Source: JANMZR01 sp031383555
GTDB taxonomy: Bacteria; Bacteroidota; Bacteroidia; Cytophagales; Spirosomataceae
Length of the DNA: 41,445 nucleotides
Assembly: GCA_031383555.1 (NCBI GenBank)
Contig: JANMZR010000133.1
Coordinates: 1-41,445 of the forward strand
Direction: 5' to 3'
Shown here one piece after another: positions 31,017-40,802 of the stretch; the first letter of the stretch is position 1; each line of letters begins with the position of its first letter. The notes below the pieces were generated by a model. It searched no databases. It was not told the DNA's origin and saw only the letters and a list, made by a program, of their open reading frames with translations. Position numbers and translations under genes: made by a program.

Positions 31017-32330
31017 CTATTTATCAGGCATAAACATCCATGTATCATTAATATTAAAATATTTCTCAGTGCCAGCGTTACTTTCACGAACCTGATAGCC
31101 ACAGAATAAAACAGCATAACTACCCAAATCAGCTGATACCACCTTTATATTACCCCCACCAGGGTAGTTTCCAAAGTAATTCCAAGTATTAGTTGTAGGG
31201 ACATATTCCCAAATATCAGAAAAACCTTTTACTGGATTAGTAGTTCTTCCTAAGCCATAATATATTTTATTTTTAAAAGGAAACAAAGTACCCTCTAAAC
31301 GGCCAATACCCGGAAAGTCGGCTTTTTTTGTCCAATTATTGGTAATATCATCATATTCAAATAGTTGTATTTCTTTTTCATTTTTATTTTGGGCTATTAT
31401 GTATCCTTTTGTTTTAGTGGCAGCACCTATAAAATCGTAATTTGTTCCAATATTTGGAAATGGCTTTTGAGGAAGGAATTCCTCTATTGAAAAATAACTC
31501 CAAAATTTATTGGTGTTGTTTTCTTCCAAAAAATATTCATTTCTATTTAAGCTGAAATGAGCAATGGGTCCGTTTTCAAAAGGTAAAGGTTGTAGGTAAT
31601 TTTGAACTGGATATACCCAATACATGTCTTTCAAATAATTTTTTGTGTTAACCCCTTTTGTACTAACTGTATAGCCTCCGCCCAGAAATGCGGTAGGATT
31701 TGTATAGTCTTGATTTAGGTTTAGCGTGAAAAACAAGGGTTCTTGGCGAGGTGAAAATTGTGGATAACTATATTTTTCCTTTTGCCAGGTAAAATTAGGG
31801 TCGTACCATAGGCCATTATAATGCTTATATTGCTCCCATTCATTGTTTTGATTAAGTCGCAAGAAGGTGAGCTGATAATCGTCTAATTTTGTAGCTACGC
31901 CAGTAAATTGCCCTTCTTCCAAATTTAAATCACCAAGCCGTCGCCAATTTTTAGGGCTTTCAACTATTACTTCAAATTCATTGCTATAACTTATTTCGCT
32001 CGCTTTATTTTGAACAAATGCCTTAATATATATTTTTGAGCCGGTTTTTAACTCAGTTATTTTAGCGACAAATCGGGTGCCTCGATTAATTTTGTTAATA
32101 ATCCTCTTTTGATCGCTAATAGTTGGATTCTTTTTTTCAGACCAAACAATTCCATATTCAACCTCCTCTTTTAATTCGTCAGTAAGCAAATTTCCTGTTA
32201 TATCGATTACTGTATTGCTTAACGGATAGGCAGTTGAAAGGTTTATTTCTGGTAAATTTTCTTTAATTATTGGTTCTTTTTCAACACATGAGTAAAAAAA
32301 GAGAATTGAAATAATTATTAATCTTTTCAT
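31017..32330 (-). CDS. FN3/Kelch-like lipoprotein, copy 1
   Basis: A 437-residue lipoprotein with signal and lipobox LFFYSC (Cys15). Residues ~25-125 look like a fibronectin-III-like domain (EYGIVWSEKKNPTISDQ ... GSKIYIKAFVQNKASEISYS). The remainder resembles Kelch beta-propeller repeats: WRRLGDLNLEEGQF, WTKKADFPGIGRLEGTLFPF followed by NKIYYGLGRTT, WEYVPTTNTWNYFGNYPGGG. Same pattern as the next gene upstream, of which it is a paralogue. It is last in the four-gene operon TonB receptor / DUF4249 / Kelch 2 / Kelch 1, 7 bp after copy 2. Surface substrate binding is a reasonable inference. Confidence 0.75.
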   Translation of the reverse strand: MKRLIIISILFFYSCVEKEPIIKENLPEINLSTAYPLSNTVIDITGNLLTDELKEEVEYGIVWSEKKNPTISDQKRIINKINRGTRFVAKITELKTGSKIYIKAFVQNKASEISYSNEFEVIVESPKNWRRLGDLNLEEGQFTGVATKLDDYQLTFLRLNQNNEWEQYKHYNGLWYDPNFTWQKEKYSYPQFSPRQEPLFFTLNLNQDYTNPTAFLGGGYTVSTKGVNTKNYLKDMYWVYPVQNYLQPLPFENGPIAHFSLNRNEYFLEENNTNKFWSYFSIEEFLPQKPFPNIGTNYDFIGAATKTKGYIIAQNKNEKEIQLFEYDDITNNWTKKADFPGIGRLEGTLFPFKNKIYYGLGRTTNPVKGFSDIWEYVPTTNTWNYFGNYPGGGNIKVVSADLGSYAVLFCGYQVRESNAGTEKYFNINDTWMFMPDK

Positions 32331-32337
32331 ATTTTAT

Positions 32338-33621
32338 TTATGGTTTAAACTCCCAAAAATCATAAGCCATAAATTTTCTGGCTGTACCAATTTCAGTTAA
32401 TAAAGATGAATACCCCATACCTAAAAAAACGGAATTGCTTTTTTTAACATAAGCAATATTACTGCTGCCAGCACCTGGATAGTTGGCAATTTGTATCCAT
32501 TTTTTTGTAGAGGTATTGAATTCCCAAAAATCTTTAAGACCATTTTCACTGCCTTTTTGTTCCCCAAGCCCAAAGTAAACTTTATCTTTTATATTAAACA
32601 AAACTCCACCAAGCCTATCTGTACCTGGGAAATCTTCTAATTGAGTCCATGTGTCGGTTTTGAAATCATAAAAATATACTATTAATTTCGAGTTTTTTTC
32701 TAAGTTATTTTCTAATATTACCAAGCCGTTGCTATTTGCTCTTGTGGCTTTAATTCCTGTAAAATTAATAAATGGTGGTTCTTTCATTTTTTCCCATAGA
32801 AAATCTTCCTCATTGAAAGCCCACAAATTTGGGTTAGGCTTAACCTCTATTACAAATGCTTTATTACCAGCACCAAACGCTACTGCAGGCGCTTCTGCAC
32901 CTGGGTAATCTTCTATTTTATTGAAAGTGGATGTTCTCGCTGTTTTTAAGTATTTCACTTTACCTGAGATTGTATTTTCAATTCTATAGCCACCTCCAGT
33001 AATTACATCAAACTTTCCCGTATCATATTCAATATCAGCATAGAACTGATTATAAATCATGGGTTCAAAAGCGCTTAGAGTGCTTGGCCAAAACCTACCT
33101 AAATCATTATAGTAAAAATCTACAGATTCCTCAAATCCAGCAACTTTTCGTTTAAATGCGGGAGTGTTATTTCCACTCAAATAAGCAATTGGTAAGTTAA
33201 GAAAGCCATTTATCCGAGGTATGTCCTCCAAACGATTCCATCCTTTTGCAATTTCAGGATTATAGATAAAATCCTTGCTATACACGTCTTTACCTTCAAT
33301 ACGCATATAACCACGAATATAATAAACGGTCTTAGGCTTAAATTTGGTAATTTGCTCACTAAAAGGGCCTTCTTGAATCGAATTATTGCCTGAATATTGA
33401 TAGTTATCTTTTATAGTTGGATTCGGTTTGTCGCTCCAACATATTCCAAATTCCTCTTTATTTATACTTGATGGATTTATAGTTTCACAATTGACCTCAA
33501 TAGCACTTCCATTATTGATCAGGTAGGCGGTTGATACAAAAACCTCAGGTATAACAAATTGAAAGCTGGGCTTTTCAACACAACTTAACAATAAATAAAG
33601 AAATATTAAATTTCGTTTCAA
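32338..33621 (-). CDS. FN3/Kelch-like lipoprotein, copy 2
   Basis: A 427-residue lipoprotein starting at the TTG at 33621 (signal LKRNLIFLYLLLSC). A longer open frame to 33696 would overlap the upstream gene by 55 bp and put a non-signal sequence in front of the lipoprotein signal, so it is rejected. The FN3-like part has EEFGICWSDKPNPTIKDN and KTVYYIRGYMRIEGKDVYS. The Kelch part has WNRLEDIPRINGFLNLPIAYL, WTQLEDFPGTDRLGGVLFNI with DKVYFGLGEQK, and WEFNTSTKKWIQIANYPGAG. The close match to copy 1 points to tandem duplication followed by divergence. It follows the DUF4249 gene by 20 bp. Confidence 0.78.
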   Translation of the reverse strand: MKRNLIFLYLLLSCVEKPSFQFVIPEVFVSTAYLINNGSAIEVNCETINPSSINKEEFGICWSDKPNPTIKDNYQYSGNNSIQEGPFSEQITKFKPKTVYYIRGYMRIEGKDVYSKDFIYNPEIAKGWNRLEDIPRINGFLNLPIAYLSGNNTPAFKRKVAGFEESVDFYYNDLGRFWPSTLSAFEPMIYNQFYADIEYDTGKFDVITGGGYRIENTISGKVKYLKTARTSTFNKIEDYPGAEAPAVAFGAGNKAFVIEVKPNPNLWAFNEEDFLWEKMKEPPFINFTGIKATRANSNGLVILENNLEKNSKLIVYFYDFKTDTWTQLEDFPGTDRLGGVLFNIKDKVYFGLGEQKGSENGLKDFWEFNTSTKKWIQIANYPGAGSSNIAYVKKSNSVFLGMGYSSLLTEIGTARKFMAYDFWEFKP

Positions 33622-33641
33622 ATTAGTTTTATAAAAATTTG

Positions 33642-34670
33642 TTATTCCCAACCAGATGGCCGCTCCAAAGTTCCATTTATAAACGCTTTGCGGCAATCAC
33701 CTTTCATTATAAAAGATGGATTTATTCTTACATTTTGCTCAATAGGTATGGTTAGTTTTTTCTTTGAAACTGATGATACGCTGAAATAGCCCAAAGCAAT
33801 ATCAGTTGCATCTTTCTCATTTGTTAAATTTCCTTCAATAGGAGCGGGTTGAGGGTCAAATATTGTACCAACTCGTTTGCGTTGTTCTTCATATAAATTC
33901 CAAAAAGTAAAAGCATTTTTACTTAATGAATATTGTGTTACTTCAATAAAATGATTTCCAATTGCACGGACTGGCGATATATACACTGGATATTTCTTGA
34001 TAAAATTACCATTAATCGAGGCATCAGAATATAGTAATACTTGTGGATAATCGGTTGGTACCCAGCAGTTTTGATAACAAATAGTTGGCCCAAATGCACT
34101 ACATAAAGCACCCGTGCTCTCCCAGCGGCTATAACCATATGCTGACCATCTATAAAAATTTTGCTCACTAGCGGGGTCTTTTGTATCAACATAAACTTGG
34201 TAGCCATCATTTGAGTTTATGGTTTCTATATTCACGTATTCATAGCTTAGGTTTAAAATCGGTGAAACTGGGTTCATTCTTTCTGATTTGGTAGAATATT
34301 TTTCCCCAGAAGGAAGTTGCACTTCCAATTTATAACTAAAGCCCGTTTGACCAATAAAATTTGGATCAATAGAACGGTATGTGCCAAGTTCCAAAACATC
34401 TTGCCTAAGCTCTGTGCTTCGTCCACGGTTGTCAGAAATGATTACTCTTGCTCCATTTAAAGCTAAATTGGCAGGCGTTGAAAGTGAGTTTTGGTATTTG
34501 CCTGTGAAAGATAACCTGACAATATAAGGGCCTGGTTCATTTGTGATTAGACCATCCACAACTAATTTTGGTTTCTCAACTCTGATGGGCAATTCAATTT
34601 CTTCAATACATGAAATGAGCCCAGTACTTAAAACAAACAAAAATAAAAACTTACCGATTCCACGTCTCAT
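33642..34670 (-). CDS. DUF4249 lipoprotein
   Basis: A 342-residue lipoprotein of the DUF4249 family. Signal and lipobox are LSTGLISC (Cys21), followed by IEEIELPIRVEKPKLVVDGLITNEPGPYIVRL, which is characteristic of the family. The rest is beta-rich with few conserved polar motifs. DUF4249 proteins are Bacteroidota-specific and typically encoded next to a TonB-dependent receptor, as here (11 bp downstream of the receptor gene). They are therefore thought to act with the receptor at the cell surface, but the function is not proven. It belongs to a four-gene operon. Confidence 0.88.
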   Translation of the reverse strand: MRRGIGKFLFLFVLSTGLISCIEEIELPIRVEKPKLVVDGLITNEPGPYIVRLSFTGKYQNSLSTPANLALNGARVIISDNRGRSTELRQDVLELGTYRSIDPNFIGQTGFSYKLEVQLPSGEKYSTKSERMNPVSPILNLSYEYVNIETINSNDGYQVYVDTKDPASEQNFYRWSAYGYSRWESTGALCSAFGPTICYQNCWVPTDYPQVLLYSDASINGNFIKKYPVYISPVRAIGNHFIEVTQYSLSKNAFTFWNLYEEQRKRVGTIFDPQPAPIEGNLTNEKDATDIALGYFSVSSVSKKKLTIPIEQNVRINPSFIMKGDCRKAFINGTLERPSGWE

Positions 34671-34681
34671 TGATAATTCCT

Positions 34682-37042
34682 TTAAAAGTTTTTATTAAAT
34701 GTAAGTGAGGGAATAATTGACCCAAATACTGAAAGCCTATTCGTCTTGGTGATTTTATTATAACTTGTAAAAAAAATAGAGTAGGGGTTTCGGCGAGCAT
34801 AAACATTGTAAAATGATAAAACCCAAACACTATATTTTTTCTGTTCTTTCACCTTACGAGTGTCAAATGAAAGTGATAAGTCCATTCTATGGTAATCAGG
34901 AATTCTGTCAACATTTCGACGAGAATAATTAATGACTGGCAAGTTATTGAATCGATAAGACCCATCTGGAAAGGTAGCTGGGCGACCCGTTGTATAAATG
35001 AAATTACCTGACAAATTAAAACCATAGCCCAAATTGTGCAATACTGATGCTGTTACATTATGCGGGCGATCAAAATCTGCAGGAAACCAGCGCCCACCAT
35101 TTACAGCTTCAATTGGATAGGGTGTAACTATTTTGGTAAACGTGCGTGAATAAGTATAGCTAATAATTCCTGTAAAATCGCCCTTATTTTTTTTAATGCT
35201 TGTTTCAATTCCATAGGCACGACCAATTGCTCCTAAAAGCGCCGTTTCTAAAAGTGGGTTTTTGGATAGTCTGGCCCCTTTTTTGTAATCAACCAAATCG
35301 GTAAGGTCTTTATAATAGCCCTCGATGGCCAATTCGTATTTATTATCATGTAAATTTTTGAAAATACCCACAGAATATTGATCGGCTATTTGAGGTGGAA
35401 TATAGGTGTCGGCCAATTTCCAATAATCTATAGGCGATATGGCTGTTGTGTTTGAAATCAAATTGAGGTATTGGCGCATTTTGTTATAGCTAAATTTAAT
35501 TGAACTGAATTCTCCAAAACCTATTTTGAGTGAAATTCTCGGCTCTAATCCGCCATAAGATTTAACGATTTCATTTGGAGCAAATACTGTTGAATCTACA
35601 ATGCCTTCAGCTAATCGAGGTTGGTTCTCGCTATATTTAAAAACCGTTTTTGCCCCTAAATTTTGGAAAAATGAATACCTAAGGCCAGCAGAAAGACTTA
35701 TGCTTTCAGAGAACTTATATTCGCTGCTAATAAATGCAGCCATTTCATTGGCTTTTTCAGTGGCTATTTTTTCGAAAATGATATTTGAATTTGGTGCATT
35801 GGGCTTTTGGTTAGAAGGCGATACGTCATATCTGATAAAATTGCCTCCCATTTCAGCCTTAATTTTGTCAGTTGGTTCATAAAATAGAGCCGTTTTGGCT
35901 TCTTTATGTGAAATTTTTGATTTCAGCAAAAATTCATTTTCAAGCTTTAAACCTACGACATCGAATTCATAATCACTTATAAATACAGAGTTATTTATTG
36001 ATAATTTATTGGATAAAATCCTGTTCCACTGAAAGTTAGCCTGTGTCATATTCCAGGAATAGGCGGTGTCTTCCGGAAATTTGAAGTCATCGTAGGATCG
36101 ATAACCCGAAAGTGTAAACCTATTTTTCTCATTTAATTTATATGATAATTTGGCATTAAAATCATAGAAAAAGGCTCTATTTTTATTTACAGGGGCGGGG
36201 AATTTTTTAATACCAATATTTGGGTAGGCAATTCTTGTAGCTAGCACAAAATTTAGTTTATTCTTTATAATAGGACCATCTACCACTAGCCGTGATGAGA
36301 TTGTGCCCACACCAACAGAATATTTCACTTTTTCATCATTGCCTATTTTTGTGTTCATGGCCAATAGTGCCGAAAGTCTACCGCCACTTGATGCTGGAAC
36401 GCCACCTTTATAAAGGGTAACATCTTGCACAACATCAGAATTGATACTTGTGAAGAAACCCAATAAATGGGAGGTGTTGAAAAGCGGGACACCATCTAAT
36501 GTTACTAAATTTTGATCAACTTTTCCACCACGTACATTGAGCCCACCAGCTCCTTCACCTACTGTTGTAACACCGGGTTGCAATGTAAGAGCTTTTATGA
36601 TATCCGATTCTCCAAAAACAACTGGGATTTTCTTTAAATTACTCATATTGAGCTTAATAGAGCCCATTTCAACGTCTTTAACATTGGCGTCTTCACGACG
36701 ACCTTTTACAATAACTTCATCAAAATCTTTGATTTCCTCGGTGAGCTCAAGATCAAAAATAATATCATCTTTAAGAACAATCAATCTAGTTTTCTTGTAA
36801 AAACCTACTGCTGAAGCAGTTAAAAAATATTCGCCAAAAGGTAAAGTAATGGAGTATTTACCATTTTCATCAGTTTTTGTGCCCTTGTTTCCTGGAGTTA
36901 TTAATATACTTGCACCAATAATTGGTTTTTTGGTGGTGGCATCTATTATTGTACCTTCTAATTTTGCTCGTGCTATACCAGATTGTAAACTTACAGCAAT
37001 AAGGAAAAATGGCAATAGGAATTTTAATTGCTTTATATTCAA
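34682..37042 (-). CDS. TonB-dependent receptor with carboxypeptidase-like regulatory domain
   Basis: A 786-residue outer-membrane receptor. The signal peptide (FLLPFFLIAVSLQSGIA) is followed by a carboxypeptidase-regulatory-like Ig domain (LEGTIIDATTKKPIIGASILI ... DENGKYSITLP). A plug domain follows, with LQPGVTTVGEGAGGLNVRGG and QNLVTLDGVPLFNTSHLLGFF, and then a beta barrel with typical TonB-receptor strands, ending in IIPSLTFNKNF. It lacks the SusC signature and is shorter, so it belongs to the non-SusC, DUF4249-associated group. It is the first gene of the operon, with a matching promoter just upstream. The imported substrate is unknown. Confidence 0.92.
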   Translation of the reverse strand: MNIKQLKFLLPFFLIAVSLQSGIARAKLEGTIIDATTKKPIIGASILITPGNKGTKTDENGKYSITLPFGEYFLTASAVGFYKKTRLIVLKDDIIFDLELTEEIKDFDEVIVKGRREDANVKDVEMGSIKLNMSNLKKIPVVFGESDIIKALTLQPGVTTVGEGAGGLNVRGGKVDQNLVTLDGVPLFNTSHLLGFFTSINSDVVQDVTLYKGGVPASSGGRLSALLAMNTKIGNDEKVKYSVGVGTISSRLVVDGPIIKNKLNFVLATRIAYPNIGIKKFPAPVNKNRAFFYDFNAKLSYKLNEKNRFTLSGYRSYDDFKFPEDTAYSWNMTQANFQWNRILSNKLSINNSVFISDYEFDVVGLKLENEFLLKSKISHKEAKTALFYEPTDKIKAEMGGNFIRYDVSPSNQKPNAPNSNIIFEKIATEKANEMAAFISSEYKFSESISLSAGLRYSFFQNLGAKTVFKYSENQPRLAEGIVDSTVFAPNEIVKSYGGLEPRISLKIGFGEFSSIKFSYNKMRQYLNLISNTTAISPIDYWKLADTYIPPQIADQYSVGIFKNLHDNKYELAIEGYYKDLTDLVDYKKGARLSKNPLLETALLGAIGRAYGIETSIKKNKGDFTGIISYTYSRTFTKIVTPYPIEAVNGGRWFPADFDRPHNVTASVLHNLGYGFNLSGNFIYTTGRPATFPDGSYRFNNLPVINYSRRNVDRIPDYHRMDLSLSFDTRKVKEQKKYSVWVLSFYNVYARRNPYSIFFTSYNKITKTNRLSVFGSIIPSLTFNKNF

Positions 37043-37076
37043 TTGAAAAGAAATTTATTGATTCATCAAGAACAGT

Positions 37077-37106
37077 CAAATTTAGCCCTTATTGAAGAAT
37101 ATAGCA
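37077..37106 (-). promoter_or_regulatory. Bacteroidota-type promoter of the TonB-receptor operon
   Basis: On the minus strand ATTG (37106-37103) is separated by 18 bases from TAAATTTG (37084-37077). This is the same -7 box and spacer as the DUF1573 promoter. It would start transcription near 37070, about 28 bases before the receptor ATG. Confidence 0.55.
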
Positions 37107-37196
37107 ATGTTTTTAACTATTATATTTATTCACTAGTGATTAATGGCTAAGTTATTTTTATAAATTAATTCATTTCAAAAAATGCCTTAATTTTCG

Positions 37197-37204
37197 TATT
37201 TTTG
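37197..37204 (+). promoter_or_regulatory. -7 box (TATTTTTG) of the FG-GAP lipoprotein gene
   Basis: TATTTTTG fits TAnnTTTG and lies 13 bp before the ATG at 37218. It implies a very short leader. No -33 TTTG at the expected spacing was found. Confidence 0.4.
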
Positions 37205-37217
37205 CAAATATTTTACG

Positions 37218-40200
37218 ATGAATTTATTGATGAAGAAAATTATAATTATTGCGCTGCTAGCTAACTTATTTAGTGGCTGCAATAAAACTGAAAATACCCT
37301 ATTTGAATCACTCCCTTCGTCCGAAACAGGCATTGATTTTGTTAACAGAAGTCTAGAAAAAAAAGACTTCAATATATTTAATTATCGAAATTTTTATAAT
37401 GGAGGTGGCGTGGCAATTGGTGATGTGAATAATGACGGCCTTTCAGATATTTTTGTGACTTCTAATTTTGAAGAAAATAAGCTTTATTTGAATAAAGGGG
37501 AGATGAAATTTGAAGATATTACACATAAAGCAGGCATAATTGGCAAGAAGTTTTGGAGTACTGGTGCCACTTTTGCTGATGTAAACGGTGATGGTGCCAT
37601 GGATATTTATGTATGCAATTCAGGAAGCAGAGACGCCCGTGGTAATCAATTGTATATCAATCAGTCAGGTAGTAGAAAAGGTGGGCTACCAACTTTTGAA
37701 GAATCAGCGACTGAATACGGTTTGGCCGATGGTGGGTTTTCGACTCATGCTGCTTTTTTTGATTACGATCGTGATGGCGATTTGGATATGTATTTGTTGA
37801 ACAATAGTTTCACGCCAATTGATAAATTAGGGTACCGGAATATTCGAAATGAAAGAGATAAATTGGGAGGTGATAAGTTGTTTAGGAATGATAGCCCCCT
37901 AACCGATTTGTCGGACCGCCCCAGTGGTGGAACACATTTTACTGATGTTTCTGAAGAGGCTGGTATTTATGGTAGTCTCATTGGCTTCGGTTTAGGAATT
38001 ACAATAGGCGATGTAAATAACGACAACTGGCCAGATATTTATATTTCCAACGACTTTTATGAACGTGATTATTTGTATATCAACCAAAAAAACGGAAAGT
38101 TTAAAGAGGATATCGTTGCCCAAATGCCACATATAAGCCTGAGCTCAATGGGTGCAGATATTGCAGATATTAATAACGATGGCAACCTAGACATATTCGT
38201 TACTGATATGTTGCCTAGTGACGATGTTCGGCTTAAAACTACTAGCACTTTTGAAGGTTATGACCTTTTCGACTTTAAATTAAAGCAGGATTTTTGGTAT
38301 CAATATATGCGTAATAATCTTCATTTGAACAATGGAGATAATACTTTTAGTGAAATTGGGCAATTTTCAGGTGTACATGCTACCGATTGGAGTTGGGGCG
38401 CTCTGATTTTCGATATGGATAACGATGGTCAAAAGGATTTGTTTGTGGCCAACGGAGTTTTGAAAGATTTGACTGACCAAGATTTTGTAAATTTTTTGGG
38501 TGATCGCAACACAATGCAACAAATGCTAGAGGGCAAAAAGTTTAATTATAAAGAGTTTACCGATAAAATTGCTTCAAAACCAATCCCAAACTATGCTTTT
38601 AAAAATATTGGTAATCTTAAATTTGAGAATCAAGCAAAAAATTGGGGCCTAGAAGGACCAGGCTTTTCAAATGGATCGGCATATGGTGATCTCGATAATG
38701 ATGGCGACCTTGATTTGGTTGTGAATAATTTGAATTTTCCACTTTCTATTTTTAAAAATAAGGCAAATGAAAACCCTAAAAATCATTATTTGGCAATAAG
38801 TTTAACAGGAACAGAAAGGAATGTACATGGCATCGGCACAAAACTTATAGTGTATCAAGGCAATGAGCTAAAATTGTTACAACAAATGCCAAATAGAGGT
38901 TTCCAGAGTTCTTCTGATCATAAATTAGTATTTGGTTTAGGAGAAAATGCGAAAATAGATTCATTAAAAATCATTTGGCCTGATGATAAAATGGAGGTTT
39001 TGAAAAATCCAAAGTCGGACCAAACAATTAATTTGAATTATAAAAACGCTAATCAAACGTGGAGCCAGCCCAAAGCTCAAAAATTAGCACCAATTTTTTC
39101 TGATATTACCTCAAAAACAATTAGTTATAAACACAATGAAAGTAATTTTAATGATTACAATCGGGATGTTTTATTAAAGCAAAAGCTTTCCACTCAAGGG
39201 CCAGCTATGGCGGTAGGCGATGTTAATGGCGACGGTTTGGATGATGTTTATTTGGGTGGTGCCGCTGGTCAGGAGAAAAAGCTATTTGTTCAAAATATGG
39301 CTGGTAAGTTTTTGGAATTAAAGCAGCCTGACTTTGCGAACGATATAACTACTGAAAATACCGATGCCCTATTTTTTGATGCAGATAAAGACAATGATTT
39401 GGACTTATTTGTAGTAACCGGCAGCAATGAATTTTTACTAGAAGCAGTTGAATTACATGATTTATTATATCTGAATGATGGCAAAGGCCATTTTAGTAGA
39501 GATGTTCGTTTTCCTTCTATTTATGAAAATGGTTCATGTGTTACCGCCGCCGACTTTGATAAAGATGGCGACCAAGATTTGTTTGTGGGCAGTCGTATGG
39601 TTTCTGGCAAATATGGTATCAATGCCTCTAGTAATATTTATATCAATGATGGCACAGGCAGTTTCAAAAATCTTTCCAAAAGATATATGCCGCAAATAAC
39701 TGATTTGGGCATGGTTACAGATGCCGAATGGGTAGATATTGATAAAGATGGCTTTTTGGATTTGGTAGTTAGCCAAGATTGGGGCGGAATAAATATTTAC
39801 AAAAATGAAAGAGGGCGGCAGCTTATATTTAAAGAAACTATTGCCAACTCAGAAGGACTTTGGAATTGCCTAAAACCTGCAGATATTGATGGTGATGGCG
39901 ATATTGACTTTATAGTTGGTAATATTGGGGAAAATACAAGGTTAAAAGCTAGCATTGATAACCCTGCAAAACTGTATACTGCTGATTATGACAATAATGG
40001 AGCTTTTGAACAAATAATTACTTGCCAAACAGAAGATGGTAAATCATATCCGATGGTATTGAAAACTGATTTGCAAAGAGCAATACCAAGCATTAAAACC
40101 AAGTTTGTTAAATATGTGGATTATGCAGGTAAAACAATTGAAGAAATATTTACAGAAGAACAGCTGAAACCTGCTCAGTTAAAAATTGCAAAAACTCTCA

Positions 40201-40565
40201 GCACATCTTTTTTAATTAATGATGGTAAAGGGAATTTTACCTTAAAATCATTGCCAAAAGAAGTACAGTTTTCTAATATTTCGGCTATAGAAACTGGAGA
40301 TTTTGACCAAGATGGTATATTAGATATTGCATTAGCAGGGAATTTTTATGATATATTACCCGAGTGGGGCCGCAACGATGCCAATTATGGTATCATTTTA
40401 AAAGGATTAGGTAAGGGTAATTTTAAACTAATGAAATCAGCTGAATCTGGCTTCAGGGCACAGGGGCAGGTGAGGAAAATGTTTTTGGCAAAAGGGAAAG
40501 ATAAATTAAGTCTGATTTTAGCGAAAAATAATGATAACGCCCAAGTTTTTTCAATTAAAAAATAA
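37218..40565 (+). CDS. FG-GAP/VCBS repeat lipoprotein with ASPIC/UnbV domain
   Basis: A 1115-residue lipoprotein; Met 5 (37230) may be the real start. Signal and lipobox are ALLANLFSGC. At least 13 FG-GAP calcium-binding repeats are visible, with loops such as GDVNNDGLSDIF, ADVNGDGAMDIY, FDYDRDGDLDMY, ADINNDGNLDIF, GDLDNDGDLDLV, GDVNGDGLDDVY and GDFDQDGILDIA. They form two seven-bladed-type propellers flanking an ASPIC/UnbV domain (LAISLTGTERNVHGIGTKL, then GFQSSSDHKLVFGLG and IDSLKIIWPD). Such large surface proteins are common in Bacteroidota, often near SusCD genes; their ligands are unknown. A paralogue follows directly downstream. Confidence 0.93.
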   Translation: MNLLMKKIIIIALLANLFSGCNKTENTLFESLPSSETGIDFVNRSLEKKDFNIFNYRNFYNGGGVAIGDVNNDGLSDIFVTSNFEENKLYLNKGEMKFEDITHKAGIIGKKFWSTGATFADVNGDGAMDIYVCNSGSRDARGNQLYINQSGSRKGGLPTFEESATEYGLADGGFSTHAAFFDYDRDGDLDMYLLNNSFTPIDKLGYRNIRNERDKLGGDKLFRNDSPLTDLSDRPSGGTHFTDVSEEAGIYGSLIGFGLGITIGDVNNDNWPDIYISNDFYERDYLYINQKNGKFKEDIVAQMPHISLSSMGADIADINNDGNLDIFVTDMLPSDDVRLKTTSTFEGYDLFDFKLKQDFWYQYMRNNLHLNNGDNTFSEIGQFSGVHATDWSWGALIFDMDNDGQKDLFVANGVLKDLTDQDFVNFLGDRNTMQQMLEGKKFNYKEFTDKIASKPIPNYAFKNIGNLKFENQAKNWGLEGPGFSNGSAYGDLDNDGDLDLVVNNLNFPLSIFKNKANENPKNHYLAISLTGTERNVHGIGTKLIVYQGNELKLLQQMPNRGFQSSSDHKLVFGLGENAKIDSLKIIWPDDKMEVLKNPKSDQTINLNYKNANQTWSQPKAQKLAPIFSDITSKTISYKHNESNFNDYNRDVLLKQKLSTQGPAMAVGDVNGDGLDDVYLGGAAGQEKKLFVQNMAGKFLELKQPDFANDITTENTDALFFDADKDNDLDLFVVTGSNEFLLEAVELHDLLYLNDGKGHFSRDVRFPSIYENGSCVTAADFDKDGDQDLFVGSRMVSGKYGINASSNIYINDGTGSFKNLSKRYMPQITDLGMVTDAEWVDIDKDGFLDLVVSQDWGGINIYKNERGRQLIFKETIANSEGLWNCLKPADIDGDGDIDFIVGNIGENTRLKASIDNPAKLYTADYDNNGAFEQIITCQTEDGKSYPMVLKTDLQRAIPSIKTKFVKYVDYAGKTIEEIFTEEQLKPAQLKIAKTLSTSFLINDGKGNFTLKSLPKEVQFSNISAIETGDFDQDGILDIALAGNFYDILPEWGRNDANYGIILKGLGKGNFKLMKSAESGFRAQGQVRKMFLAKGKDKLSLILAKNNDNAQVFSIKK

Positions 40566-40603
40566 TAGTAAATATTTCTATGTCCTTTGTTTAATAACAT
40601 AGA

Positions 40604-40627
40604 GTGGCGATTGAGGATACACGCCAC
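40604..40627. repeat. Short inverted repeat GTGGCG/CGCCAC
   Basis: GTGGCG (40604-40609) and CGCCAC (40622-40627) form a 6-bp stem with a 12-base loop. It lies 39 bp after the stop codon of the first FG-GAP gene. It could act as a transcript-end structure, but no T-run follows. Confidence 0.35.
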
Positions 40628-40670
40628 GAGTAGTCGCTGTTGACATTTTTACTACCATAGCAATTTTAAA

Positions 40671-40717
40671 GTCCCAGAGGGACGGCCAGCATATTAACAA
40701 TGGGTTTTAACCCATTG
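40671..40717. repeat. REP-like palindromic repeat (two hairpins)
   Basis: GTCCCAGAGGGAC (40671-40683) and CAATGGGTTTTAACCCATTG (40698-40717) are two near-perfect palindromes 14 bases apart. Elements with paired 'GTCCC..GGGAC' and 'GGGTTxxAACCC' hairpins recur in intergenic regions of Bacteroidota and resemble REP sequences mobilised by RAYT transposases. G+C is clearly higher than the surrounding spacer. Confidence 0.6.
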
Positions 40718-40802
40718 AAAAAAGGATTAATTTAATGACAATGGTTTCCCCACTGACCACTGCAGTATAGTTTGGAATTAATAGTAATAAGTATTAATAA
40801 AA

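Noticed and set aside
32338..33696. Longer start at 33696 for Kelch-like copy 2
   Set aside because: It would overlap the DUF4249 gene by 55 bp and place a non-signal sequence before the lipoprotein signal; the TTG at 33621 is preferred.
40385..40627. 80-residue minus-strand frame at the end of the FG-GAP gene
   Set aside because: Mostly antisense to a certain coding region, with no motif or signal.
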